From NCBI GenBank assembly GCA_002344345.1, contig DDTL01000066.1:1-64000 (forward strand): a DNA stretch of 64,000 nucleotides, read 5' to 3'. Source of the stretch: Saprospiraceae bacterium UBA2365 (GTDB lineage: Bacteria > Bacteroidota > Bacteroidia > Chitinophagales > Saprospiraceae). Under the pieces are notes generated by a model. The model was not told the DNA's origin, ran no database searches, and was given only the letters and a program-made list of their open reading frames with translations. Positions 8,950 to 18,153 of this stretch are shown piece by piece. The position numbers and the translations under genes were made by a program. How positions within the stretch are numbered: the first letter of the stretch is position 1; every line of letters begins with the position of its first letter.

Positions 8950-10296
8950 TTAATCTTCATTGGTATCATAAATGACTTTGATGTTTCCGGAGGCTAATCT
9001 CTCTTTTAGAAAACCTTTAACCTTTTCTTTTTCACCGTTTTTGAGAGGTGAAGACAATGAAATCATGATCACAGCTTGTTTCTGTGGTTTATGATCAGAT
9101 GCTGTAAAAATATATGATTCTGTATAACCGCAGGAACTGATTTGAGGGAACAAAATGTTGAGTTCTTTGAGCAATAATCCACCGAGTTCGGTGGAAGCTT
9201 TCATGCTGTCGATGACTGCCTCCCTATCCCTTAATGCAGCACTCAGCCTGCTGATCTGATCCTTTAGCTTGAGCGCCTGATCCGTTGCCTCGTCACCTTC
9301 GTTGAATGTCAGACCCTGTTCAATCTGAATTTTCGCATTTCCAAGTTGAAAGTCAATTGCCTTTGAAATGATCTCTTTTTTCTGATCATTTGTCAATTCA
9401 GTTCCGCCATAAACAAGTCGGATTTTTTTATTCTTTTTATCGACATCGTTTTTAAGTAAATAATTTCCCTCAAAAAGGCTGATATTGGAAATGTATTTTC
9501 CGGAGTTGACAACAAACTTTTCCTGTTGGACGAGTTGGTAACCAAAATAAATACTCGGGATCAGAACTATTAAGATGACAACAGTGATCATATTGTTGAT
9601 CGCTTTCTTCCTTTTCTCCGGAATGGTTCCCCGAATCGGGAAATTGAGGATCTGAGAAACCCATAAGGCAGATAGTGCGATGAAGATCGTATTGATGGTA
9701 AACAGGTATATTGCCCCAAAAAAGAAGGAAGGTTGAAAAGTTGCCAGACCATAACCTGCAGTACAAAGCGGAGGCATCAATGCTGTTGCAATCGCCACTC
9801 CAGGAATCACATTGCCTTTCATCCTGCTGCTGATCGCAACAATTCCTGCCAATCCTCCAAACAAAGCGATGACCACATCATAAATGGTCGGGCTGGTTCT
9901 TGCCAGTAATTCAGAATGTGCCGTTGAAACAGGACTGAGAAAAAAATACAAGGTAGATGCTGCAAGGCTGGCAAATACAGCAAAACTGAAGTTTTTGATG
10001 GATAAACGGAAAAGCTCTGTATCAAAGGTTGCAATGCTGTATCCCATACCGTTGATCGGTCCCATAAGTGGTGATATAAGCATGGCACCGATGATCACTG
10101 CAGTTGAATTCATATTCAGGCCCACTGATGCTACAATGGTCGCAAACATCAGGATCCAGAGGTTGGTGCCTTTGAAGGTAACACCTTTCTGAATCTCATT
10201 ATGAATGATATCCGGATTTTCCAGATCTGCTTCCAGATTGAGAAAATGAAGGATATTGTGAAGTATCGAATGAGATTTACCTGAAAATAATTCCAT
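8950..10296 (-). CDS. DUF389 family membrane protein
   Basis: The 448-residue protein has the DUF389 hallmark in its first half: several hydrophobic helices (about residues 45-240) with the conserved motifs NSTAVIIGAMLISPLMGPI and GVAIATALMPPLCTAGYG. After a further membrane helix near 240 comes a soluble C-terminal region of about 190 residues with a coiled-coil-like stretch (LKLKDQISRLSAALRDREAV). It should lie in the inner membrane. The family is widespread but its biochemical role is not settled; TIGR00341-type members resemble this N-terminus. It is a single gene between long intergenic gaps. Confidence 0.85.
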   Translation of the reverse strand: MELFSGKSHSILHNILHFLNLEADLENPDIIHNEIQKGVTFKGTNLWILMFATIVASVGLNMNSTAVIIGAMLISPLMGPINGMGYSIATFDTELFRLSIKNFSFAVFASLAASTLYFFLSPVSTAHSELLARTSPTIYDVVIALFGGLAGIVAISSRMKGNVIPGVAIATALMPPLCTAGYGLATFQPSFFFGAIYLFTINTIFIALSALWVSQILNFPIRGTIPEKRKKAINNMITVVILIVLIPSIYFGYQLVQQEKFVVNSGKYISNISLFEGNYLLKNDVDKKNKKIRLVYGGTELTNDQKKEIISKAIDFQLGNAKIQIEQGLTFNEGDEATDQALKLKDQISRLSAALRDREAVIDSMKASTELGGLLLKELNILFPQISSCGYTESYIFTASDHKPQKQAVIMISLSSPLKNGEKEKVKGFLKERLASGNIKVIYDTNED

Positions 10297-10737
10297 TTTA
10301 AAAAAATTTAGAACGGGATATCAAAATATTTTGCTTTTTAAACAATTAAGCCATATAAATGATACCTGCAAAAATAGTTGTTTGATCCGATGTTTTATAT
10401 ATCCGATTTTTTAATTGATGTGAATTTGTTGTAAAGAATTCAGTACCTCATGAAGTATTCATTTTTATCGTTATATTTTATATGAAACTTGAAGGAAAAA
10501 TTGTTTTCAAAGTAGGTAAAGGGATCCACTTGTCAGTATGGAGAACTTTGCTCGTTTTATGAAATTAACTATGCTGAATGCCTCTAATTAAAACGGAGGA
10601 AGGATCAGCTTTATTAATTATAATAGCTTTTTTCTATTTTTGATATACTTTTAAACGATTCAATTGTTAAAATGGTTTGTCTGTTGTATTCTTGCAGACA
10701 AGGTATATGTGTGGATTGATCAATTAAATTCTGATTT
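10297..10737. other. Divergent intergenic region
   Basis: This 441-base AT-rich region separates the divergently transcribed DUF389 and flavoprotein genes and must hold promoters for both. I see no frame worth calling and no riboswitch-like fold I can name. There is a weak AGCT...AGCTTTTTT pairing near 10612-10637 that is not convincing as a terminator. Confidence 0.4.
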
Positions 10738-11952
10738 GTGGAGTATGATGTGATAATTGTTGGCGCGGGACCTGCTGGTGTAAGTTGCGCCTATGTGCTG
10801 AGCCAATCCGGTGCGAAAGTGGCCTTGCTGGAGAAATCGTCCTTCCCGCGTGATAAGATCTGTGGTGATGCGTTGAGTATAGATGTTGTGCATCAACTTG
10901 AATGGATCGATCCCCGCCTCGCTGCTGATTTTCAAAAACTTGAAAACAAATTACCCTCTTACGGTATTCGATTTGTTTCACCGAAAGGTTATAAACTTGA
11001 TCTCCCCATCATAAAAAATGGGGTTCGAAAATGTGGTTATACCACTGAGCGATATGTATTTGATAATTTTTTATTAGAACAATTAAAATTGAATACATCT
11101 GTCGAAGTGTTTTTCAATTGTACCGTCAAAGATTTAAAAGTTGAGAACAACAGGGTTGAAATCAGTACAGATTCCGGTGTTTTTTACTGTAAAACAGTGG
11201 TAGGAGCTGACGGCGCTCATTCTGTTGTCAATAAAAATACCATTAAAAACCCTGTGGATAAAGATCATTTTAGTGCTGGATTGAGGCAGTATTACTCGAA
11301 TGTCATTGGTTTTAACAGTGAACAAATGATCGAACTGCACTTTTTCAGGGAATTGTTGCCGGGTTATTTCTGGATTTTTCCTTTAACTGGTAACAAAGCC
11401 AATGTAGGTTTGGGTGTGCCTTCAAATGTTGTCAGCAGGGATAGACTCAATCTGAAGGAAGTATTGCAAAAAATCATTGAAAATGAGCCATCTGTGAAGG
11501 AAAGATTTGCAAATGCCATCCCGCTGGAAGAAGTCAGGGGTTATGGATTGCCATTGGGTTCCAAAAAAAGGCCTGTTTCGGCTAACCGGGTCATACTGAC
11601 CGGCGATGCAGCGGGTCTGATCGACCCGTTTACCGGTGAAGGTGTGGCCAATGCCATCCGAAGCGGCAGAGTAGCTGCGGACATTCTGGAAAAGGCTTTG
11701 CGTGAAAATGATTTTTCGGCAAAGAGTCTCATGAGGTATGATAAGGAGTTGCACAGGAGAATTTGGTCAGAATTGAAGGTCAGTAATTTATTGAAAAAAA
11801 TGGCGATTTATCCTGGTGTCTGTGATTTTTTGCTTAAAAAAGCTGAACAAAACCATTATGTTAAGAATTATTTGCATGACGCTCTGGCAGATGTGCACAA
11901 AAGAAAATTTACGACAGCGCCCAGGTTTTTGTTCAATCTGCTTTTCAGATGA
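10738..11952 (+). CDS. FAD-dependent oxidoreductase, geranylgeranyl-reductase family
   Basis: The 404-residue protein starts at a GTG codon at 10738; an in-frame TGA two codons upstream leaves no earlier start. The Rossmann dinucleotide site is immediately N-terminal (YDVIIVGAGPAGVSCAYVLS), followed by KICGDALS and a second FAD motif RVILTGDAAGLIDPFTGEGV around residue 285. This layout fits the geranylgeranyl reductase/TIGR02032 group, which saturates prenyl chains of lipids or quinones; other members are halogenase- or hydroxylase-like. It is probably cytoplasmic or peripheral on the membrane. It stands alone with no biosynthetic partner, so the substrate is open. Confidence 0.82.
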   Translation: MEYDVIIVGAGPAGVSCAYVLSQSGAKVALLEKSSFPRDKICGDALSIDVVHQLEWIDPRLAADFQKLENKLPSYGIRFVSPKGYKLDLPIIKNGVRKCGYTTERYVFDNFLLEQLKLNTSVEVFFNCTVKDLKVENNRVEISTDSGVFYCKTVVGADGAHSVVNKNTIKNPVDKDHFSAGLRQYYSNVIGFNSEQMIELHFFRELLPGYFWIFPLTGNKANVGLGVPSNVVSRDRLNLKEVLQKIIENEPSVKERFANAIPLEEVRGYGLPLGSKKRPVSANRVILTGDAAGLIDPFTGEGVANAIRSGRVAADILEKALRENDFSAKSLMRYDKELHRRIWSELKVSNLLKKMAIYPGVCDFLLKKAEQNHYVKNYLHDALADVHKRKFTTAPRFLFNLLFR

Positions 11953-12090
11953 TGCATCTCAATGATTTCCAGAATCAATGCCAGATTTTCTTTTACAGGA
12001 TGAATAAATAGACCATCCGTTTTTATCAGATTATTTTAACAAACGGGTTAGCTGGTTGAATGGTTTTCATCATATTTAGTTGATAATTGT

Positions 12091-12098
12091 TATATTTG
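12091..12098 (+). promoter_or_regulatory. Candidate -7 promoter box (TATATTTG)
   Basis: TATATTTG matches the Bacteroidota TAnnTTTG consensus and lies 20 bases before the chosen ATG of the aminotransferase gene. It falls downstream of an alternative TTG start at 12080, which argues for the ATG at 12119. No good -33 TTTG is visible. Confidence 0.4.
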
Positions 12099-12118
12099 TT
12101 CCCATAAGCAATCCTTCT

Positions 12119-13276
12119 ATGGCATTTTTTACCGGACAATATCATTCTAAACTGCCGCACACCGAAACTTCTATTTTTGCCGTAATGTCAAGATTGGCAC
12201 AGGAATACGGTGCCGTCAATTTGTCACAGGGTTTCCCTGATTTTCCCATCGATCCAGGATTGATCGATCGCGTAAATCACTACATGAAACTTGGATTCAA
12301 TCAATATGCACCCATGCAGGGAGTTCCTGCATTACGGCAGGCCATTGTGCAAAAAATCGAACTGACTTATGGCGTCATATATGACTGGAATGATGAAGTC
12401 AATATCACAGCTGGGGCCACGCAGGCTTTGAATACGGTCATTTCTACATTTATCCGTCAAAATGATGAAGTGATCATTTTTGAACCCGCTTATGACAGTT
12501 ACGCACCATCTGTCAGGGCTTCGGGCGGAATTGTTGTAAAATATGCGATGCATGCACCTGATTTCAGTATTGATTGGAAAGTCATTGCCGGGTTGATCAA
12601 TGATAAAACACGAATGATCATTATAAACAGTCCGCATAATCCAACCGGCAGCTTGCTCAGGGAAGAAGATATGAGGCAACTGGATTCCCTCACTGACGGC
12701 ACGGATATCATAATATTGAGTGATGAGGTATATGAACATCTTATTTTTGACGGTCAAAAACACATCAGTGCATGCACACTACCGGGACTGCAATCAAGAA
12801 GTTTTATAGTAGGCTCATTTGGAAAAACATTTCATGCTACCGGCTGGAAAATGGGTTTTGTGATAGCCCCGGCAAACCTGCTGGCTGAGTTCAGAAAACT
12901 GCATCAATTCGTGGTCTTTACCTGCAATACACCCATTCAATATGCCATTGCCGATTTTTTGAACGAACCTGAGCATTATCTGAAACTTCCCGGATTTTAC
13001 CAGGCAAAAAGAGACTTTTTTCTGGATGGAATTGCCGGATCAGGATTTGAAGTCATTCCCAGTTATGGTACTTATTTCCAGCTTTTAAGCTATCGCAAGA
13101 TCAGTGATCTTCCGGAAATGACTTTCGCTCAATGGCTGGTGGAAAAGCATGGTGTTGCCGCCATTCCGCTCTCACCTTTTTATGAAGACCGGCGGGATCA
13201 GCAATTACTGCGTTTTTGCTTTGCAAAAGAAGAAAAAACACTTCAAAAAGCAACTGAAATCCTATGCAAGATCTGA
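12119..13276 (+). CDS. Pyridoxal-phosphate aminotransferase, class I/II (methionine/glutamine transaminase type)
   Basis: From the ATG at 12119 the protein is 385 aa and begins MAFFTGQYHSKLPHTETSIF; the 13 upstream codons read as low-complexity sequence. The fold type I signatures are VNLSQGFPDFP, NSPHNPTGSLL, SDEVYEHL and the PLP-lysine segment SFGKTFHATGWKMGF. The FPDFP start and overall pattern match YbdL/kynurenine aminotransferase-like enzymes, which transaminate methionine or glutamine with 2-oxo acids. The stop overlaps the start of the omega-amidase gene by 13 bases, so the two are translationally coupled. This suggests a joint role in methionine salvage; that function is inferred. 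Confidence 0.88.
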   Translation: MAFFTGQYHSKLPHTETSIFAVMSRLAQEYGAVNLSQGFPDFPIDPGLIDRVNHYMKLGFNQYAPMQGVPALRQAIVQKIELTYGVIYDWNDEVNITAGATQALNTVISTFIRQNDEVIIFEPAYDSYAPSVRASGGIVVKYAMHAPDFSIDWKVIAGLINDKTRMIIINSPHNPTGSLLREEDMRQLDSLTDGTDIIILSDEVYEHLIFDGQKHISACTLPGLQSRSFIVGSFGKTFHATGWKMGFVIAPANLLAEFRKLHQFVVFTCNTPIQYAIADFLNEPEHYLKLPGFYQAKRDFFLDGIAGSGFEVIPSYGTYFQLLSYRKISDLPEMTFAQWLVEKHGVAAIPLSPFYEDRRDQQLLRFCFAKEEKTLQKATEILCKI

Positions 13277-14055
13277 AAATTGCTTTTATACAATCAAATC
13301 TGATTTGGGCTGATCCTAAAGCTAACCGCAACATGTTTGATCGGTGGTTCAGATCAATTCATTCCGATCCTGATATCATAGTTTTGCCTGAGACTTTCAA
13401 TACTGGATTTCCGGTTGATCCAAAGGTGTTTGCAGAAAGTATGGAAGGTGAAAGTATGGCATGGCTTAGGGAAAAGGCAATTCATTCGAAGGCAGTTGTT
13501 TGTGCAAGTCTGTTGATTGGTACTGATGGAAAATATTACAACAGCCTGATCTGGATGAAACCTGACGGAACTTTTTCCAGATACGACAAACGCCATGTTT
13601 TTCGTATGGGTGGTGAAGACGAAAGCATCACTCCGGGACAGAAACTCATCACAGAAAACCTCAAAGGCTGGAAGATCAGGCCAATGATCTGCTATGACCT
13701 GCGCTTTCCCGTCTGGTGCAGGAACCAATATGTCAAAGGAGATCATGACTATGATCTGCTCATGTTCCTCGCCAATTGGCCCAAAGTCAGATCTTATCCG
13801 TGGACACAGCTCCTGATTGCCAGAGCCATTGAAAATCAGTCTTATGTACTGGGTGTCAACAGGGTAGGGATGGACGATACAGGCAATGAATATTCTGGAG
13901 ATTCATGTCTGATCGATCCAAAAGGAGACATTATTGCAACTGCCACATCTGGTTTGGAAGAAATTGTGGAAGCTAGTTTAAGTTTTTATGTGCTTCATGA
14001 TTTCAGAAGCAAATTCAATGTGGGTCTGGATTGGGATGATTTTGACCTGAAATAA
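13264..14055 (+). CDS. Omega-amidase, carbon-nitrogen hydrolase (nitrilase superfamily)
   Basis: The 263-residue protein carries the nitrilase-fold Glu-Lys-Cys triad: Glu in IVLPETFNTGF, Lys in YDKRHVFRMGGE and Cys in RPMICYDLRFPVW. The RHVFRMGGED segment and length match bacterial omega-amidases of the YafV/NIT2 type, which hydrolyse 2-oxoglutaramate or 2-oxosuccinamate to ammonia and the oxo acid. It is cytoplasmic. Its ATG overlaps the last codons of the upstream aminotransferase gene. A glutamine transaminase would make 2-oxoglutaramate, and this enzyme would remove it, pulling the transamination forward. The pairing supports the annotation of both. Confidence 0.9.
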   Translation: MQDLKIAFIQSNLIWADPKANRNMFDRWFRSIHSDPDIIVLPETFNTGFPVDPKVFAESMEGESMAWLREKAIHSKAVVCASLLIGTDGKYYNSLIWMKPDGTFSRYDKRHVFRMGGEDESITPGQKLITENLKGWKIRPMICYDLRFPVWCRNQYVKGDHDYDLLMFLANWPKVRSYPWTQLLIARAIENQSYVLGVNRVGMDDTGNEYSGDSCLIDPKGDIIATATSGLEEIVEASLSFYVLHDFRSKFNVGLDWDDFDLK

Positions 14056-14126
14056 AAAACATGCAGATGAGGTCAGTTATGAGCTTTACCATCTGCCTGT
14101 AGAATTAGTCGATAGGAATATTTATT

Positions 14127-14720
14127 TTAGTTATATCTTGACAATCCGAACATAAGCATTAACTTTAAAAGAATCCACATTGCAATAGCTGCCACAACAA
14201 TCATAACTATGAGACTAACACCAAAATATGCACCGTGCTTTTCATCCGAAACTTTCGTTACCGGCTTAAATCCAAGATAAAGATGATATAAGCTGTAAAT
14301 TCCTCCCAAAATCAAGATCGGTGCTAAATCAGGAAGAATATAAACCACTGCCGTAACCAAATATGGGGTGAAAGCATATCCTGCCAGTTTAATGCCATCA
14401 TGAAAACTTACCTGCGTATTGAAATTCGGGGCTAAAATGCTGATGATCCAGCCACTGATGAAAATTCCGGCCAGAGCGCTTACGATGAAACTGATCGCCT
14501 GCCCGACACCCCAGCTTATCGATGAGCTGTATCCAAATGATCCCATACTGACCCCGATCAATCCATATCCTATAAATGAAGCGATGGCTCCGATCAGTAT
14601 CAGTGGGATCAGGTAAGTAGACAACATCCTTTCCCAGGTGATACTTTCTTCACCGATCTCTTCCCAGGCTAATTTGGGTAGTAAAAGAATCCTTTTGACT
14701 TTGTTGATGATTTGTTCCAT
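14127..14720 (-). CDS. Yip1 family integral membrane protein
   Basis: The 197-residue protein begins with an amphipathic segment typical of bacterial Yip1-domain proteins (ILLLPKLAWEEIGEE), followed by about five hydrophobic helices. Small-residue-rich membrane segments such as AISFIVSALAGIFISGWIIS and the length fit the family. It should lie in the inner membrane. The biochemical role of bacterial Yip1 proteins is unknown. It converges on the omega-amidase gene across 71 bases; a weak palindrome (GCAGATG...CATCTGC, 14062-14096) lies between them. Confidence 0.75.
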   Translation of the reverse strand: MEQIINKVKRILLLPKLAWEEIGEESITWERMLSTYLIPLILIGAIASFIGYGLIGVSMGSFGYSSSISWGVGQAISFIVSALAGIFISGWIISILAPNFNTQVSFHDGIKLAGYAFTPYLVTAVVYILPDLAPILILGGIYSLYHLYLGFKPVTKVSDEKHGAYFGVSLIVMIVVAAIAMWILLKLMLMFGLSRYN

Positions 14721-15216
14721 GTTTACCAGATTTTAATGAATGAAATTATAAGAGATTGCAATCAATCAAGCTAATATAAGCATCAAAAAATATTATTACA
14801 CTGATTTTTCCATCCACTTAACCAATTTATTGTTTTGAGCTCAACAATCTTGTCAGCCATTCAAAGAAACAGTTCATGGGACATTTATCGGAATCATGTG
14901 CTAAACGGAACATCAGAAAAACTATCACTTCCTTAAAAAGATCTTGTTCAAAAGGATTTACCTTAAAATCCCGGCACGTGATCAGTTATGGATGTAATTG
15001 GGCATTGAATCTTTATCATAAATCAAATCTAAAATCGTTCTTAATTCTCAGATATTTATGTCCAAAAAGTATTCATGTTCCACCAACACCGCTGTATATA
15101 CAAATGTATGAAATAATAAAACACGACGAACAAATTTCCGCATTTTAATCCGAGGAAAATGGTTCCAGCCTTCAAAGACAGGCCATACCAAATTTGAATA
15201 TGCATTTATACTGCGA
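14721..15216. other. Intergenic region, no gene recognised
   Basis: About 500 AT-rich bases lie between the Yip1 gene and the end of the glucanotransferase gene. Short frames on both strands have unlikely composition and no signal or domain, so none is called. I see no repeat family or stem-loop here that I can support. Confidence 0.45.
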
Positions 15217-17928
15217 TCAACCTGGAAATCTACCTGATTCAAGGATTATTTGCCTGATCAGGTCATTGAGCCTGCCACTATGTTTTAAATCACTGATTTT
15301 TTGAAACATGCGGTATTTCCAGTGATGACGGACATTGCTTGGTTCATTGATCTTCTCTTCATGTGTTTTTTCCCATCTGAAAGCTCCATCCATGGCCATA
15401 AGGTCCTGGATTGGAAATGTAGTCCACATGGCCGGTGAATGTGCATGTTGTCTGACGATCTGTTCACATAGCCAGGGTTCGGCAAAAAATGGAGCTTCGC
15501 CCGGATTCCCCAACTGTTCATTATAAAACTGCTGTATCAGGTTTCTGTCGCTTTCCCACCATCCTCTGGTTGTGGACATGTCATGTGTAGAAGTTGTACA
15601 CACAGACATATAGGGGGCATCTGCCGGATGAGCGAACTTTCGTTTAGGGTCTTTGGACATACGTTGTATTTCGAGGCTCAGAATTCCGAGTTGGTCCATT
15701 ACCGGATGAACACAATCAGGCACCATCCCGAGATCCTCACCGCATACAAGCATATCCGTTGCAGAAATGATTCCCGGAAGCTTGTCCATGGCTTTGTGAT
15801 ACCAGAAATCATCATGCCTTTTATAAAAGAAATGGTTGTACAATTCATTGAGTCTGTTCTGAGTGTCTATATCCATATCGGCAAAAGAACTCGTGTGCTG
15901 GAAGGTGATACGGGGTTGGAATTGATTATATCCACTTTCGATGAACAAAACATTGGCGATCAGTTCAAACAATCCATCGCGGATCCTTCTGTTTTTTTCA
16001 TCGAGGTTTTCTTCGTCTGTATCCTTGAGAAAGTGATCATTGACCTTTTTTTGAGTATCAAATCCGGCCTTCATTTTAAAGGTTCGATAAGCTGTTTCTT
16101 CCAGAAAGTTATCAATCACTTCATCAGTGAACACTCCGAATAGGTGACCGAGCAAATGATGCCTGATATAAGGTTTGACCAACCGTTCGTAGTCAAAATC
16201 CAGTCCGAAAGACTTGATCTCGTCGGCTGTCAGGGGTAAGGCAGGATTGAACGTTCCCAGCAAGCCCTCTACAGCATGCTCAGGTATCTCCCAAATTCTG
16301 AAAAACCCCAGAATATGGTCTATCCGGTAAGCATCAAAGTATTCAGCCATTTTGCTGAGCCTTTTTTTCCACCAAATGTAACCGTCTTCAGCCATTTTTT
16401 CCCAGTTATATGTCGGGAAGCCCCAGTTTTGACCCTTAATGGCAAATGCATCAGGAGGTGCTCCGGCTTGTGCCCGAAGATTGAATAGTTCAGGTTCAGT
16501 CCATGCTTCCACGCTGTTTGGACTGATCCCGATCGGGATATCTCCTTTGAGCACGATACCCTGTTTCCTGGCATAAGATGAAACCTCTTTCAATTGTTTG
16601 TCGAGGTGATATTGCAAAAAATAATGGATTGATATGTCATCCCAGTCTTTTGTTCCTGGTTGGCATAGCTTTTCGATCGATTTTCTGTTATATTCGCTGT
16701 ATTTTCCCCACTTCCTGAAATCAGCTGTCTTGTTTTTATCCCTTAAGAATGCATATGCCGCATAAGGAACAAGCCAGTCTTTGTTGGACTCAAAGAAAGC
16801 TACATAGGATGGATCTTCAAAAAAACTGTCTTTTTCCTGATCAAAAAGGAGCTTAAAATAAGCTGATTTAATCTTATGTACCTCGGGGTAATTCACAAAT
16901 TCTTCAGCATTCAATGCTTGCTGTAGTTCGGAAAACTGAGCAATGGCTTTTTTATCCTTCAGTTTTCCCATTTTTTGCAAATTGAGAAAAACAGGATGTA
17001 GTGCAAATACAGAAATGGATTTGTAAGGATATGAATCCAACCATGAATGTGTTGCGATGGTTTCATTGACTGGCAGGATTTGAACCATGCTCAAGCCAAC
17101 CGTTTTCGCCCAGTCTATCAAATCAGGCAGATCATTGAATTCACCTATTCCAAAACTTTCATCACTTCTCAGTGAAAATACAGGAACCGCAACACCTGCA
17201 CCTCTCCAAGGACCCTGAGGATATTTAAAACCTACATCAGATACTAAATATCCTGCTATATCTCTCCATTCTGAATGATCTTCCAGAGATCTGTTGTGCC
17301 CGCTTTCAAAAGCCACCAGTTTCTTCATTCTGGTGTCGTAATAACCGTATTTATATTCTGAAGGGAAGGTAAAATGATCCAGATTGGCCGAACCACTCCA
17401 AACAACATCTCCAGCATCGCATCCAAGCAGTAAAGGCTTTTCTACATCCCAATTTCCCAACGCCTTTGATTCCCCTGAAACACAGATTTGATATCCTTGG
17501 GGAACAGCAGGAACTGCAATACTGAATTGAAGGATCTTTTTGGATTTTGAAGTGGCGCCCTTCAGATTTTTTTCGCGCTTGAAGACCACATCTTTAAGGG
17601 CTGAACTGAAAAGTACTTTTTCTTCGTTTACCGGATAAATCCAGTGGTCTTGGACAAAAAGTCCGTCCTGGTTCAAAGGCAGTCTTAATGTTCTGTTTTT
17701 TCCCCATTCCCAAATCATTTTGTCCCATTGATCCATTAGGAAATACTTATATTCCATTTCGGTCGTTCCCTCCGGAATATTGAGTAAAATTGTCCAGTTA
17801 CCATTTTGGGAGTAATTCAGACGAATGGCTTTCACAATATCCCAATTCCCCAAAATATCGCCTTTCCCAGTGATAAATATATTTTCACCTGGTTTGGTAT
17901 GGTAGTGTATTTTTAAAAAAATCTCCAT
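15217..17928 (-). CDS. malQ: 4-alpha-glucanotransferase, GH77, with two N-terminal starch-binding CBM20 domains (DPE2-like)
   Basis: From the ATG at 17926-17928 the product is 903 aa. An earlier in-frame start adds 20 unconvincing residues. Two CBM20 starch-binding modules come first: one around residues 1-105 (FITGKGDILGNWDI), the second around 125-230 (CVSGESKALGNWDVEKPL). The GH77 domain follows, with VPVFSLRSDESFGIGEF, the nucleophile block DAYRIDHILGFFRIWE, acid/base Glu in VCGEDLGMVP and Asp in TSTHDMSTTRGWWE. The enzyme moves glucan segments between malto-oligosaccharides or glycogen. Two CBM20 modules plus an insertion in the catalytic domain resemble plant cytosolic DPE2 rather than the shorter E. 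coli MalQ. No signal peptide is seen. Confidence 0.92.
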   Translation of the reverse strand: MEIFLKIHYHTKPGENIFITGKGDILGNWDIVKAIRLNYSQNGNWTILLNIPEGTTEMEYKYFLMDQWDKMIWEWGKNRTLRLPLNQDGLFVQDHWIYPVNEEKVLFSSALKDVVFKREKNLKGATSKSKKILQFSIAVPAVPQGYQICVSGESKALGNWDVEKPLLLGCDAGDVVWSGSANLDHFTFPSEYKYGYYDTRMKKLVAFESGHNRSLEDHSEWRDIAGYLVSDVGFKYPQGPWRGAGVAVPVFSLRSDESFGIGEFNDLPDLIDWAKTVGLSMVQILPVNETIATHSWLDSYPYKSISVFALHPVFLNLQKMGKLKDKKAIAQFSELQQALNAEEFVNYPEVHKIKSAYFKLLFDQEKDSFFEDPSYVAFFESNKDWLVPYAAYAFLRDKNKTADFRKWGKYSEYNRKSIEKLCQPGTKDWDDISIHYFLQYHLDKQLKEVSSYARKQGIVLKGDIPIGISPNSVEAWTEPELFNLRAQAGAPPDAFAIKGQNWGFPTYNWEKMAEDGYIWWKKRLSKMAEYFDAYRIDHILGFFRIWEIPEHAVEGLLGTFNPALPLTADEIKSFGLDFDYERLVKPYIRHHLLGHLFGVFTDEVIDNFLEETAYRTFKMKAGFDTQKKVNDHFLKDTDEENLDEKNRRIRDGLFELIANVLFIESGYNQFQPRITFQHTSSFADMDIDTQNRLNELYNHFFYKRHDDFWYHKAMDKLPGIISATDMLVCGEDLGMVPDCVHPVMDQLGILSLEIQRMSKDPKRKFAHPADAPYMSVCTTSTHDMSTTRGWWESDRNLIQQFYNEQLGNPGEAPFFAEPWLCEQIVRQHAHSPAMWTTFPIQDLMAMDGAFRWEKTHEEKINEPSNVRHHWKYRMFQKISDLKHSGRLNDLIRQIILESGRFPG

Positions 17929-18153
17929 TTTATTAAAGTGTTTTTCAGAACAAAAATCGGTAGTTTTTGAGTATTTTTTACAATTCAATTCATTTTTTTC
18001 CTTTTAAGGCAAAAAATCACATTAAAATTTTGTAAATGAATGCATTTTTTATCAAAAACATGCATTCTCAGGATGGTTAAATAAAATTCTATTATGCCAT
18101 CGTTTTGTAGTGCATCAGAAAAAAAAATTACATTGAAAAAGTAATCTGACTCA

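Noticed and set aside
14062..14096. Palindrome GCAGATG...CATCTGC between convergent genes
   Set aside because: Long loop and no T-run on either side; not enough for a terminator.
14876..15148. 90-codon plus-strand frame
   Set aside because: Composition is unlike neighbouring genes, with no signal, domain or partner; left uncalled.
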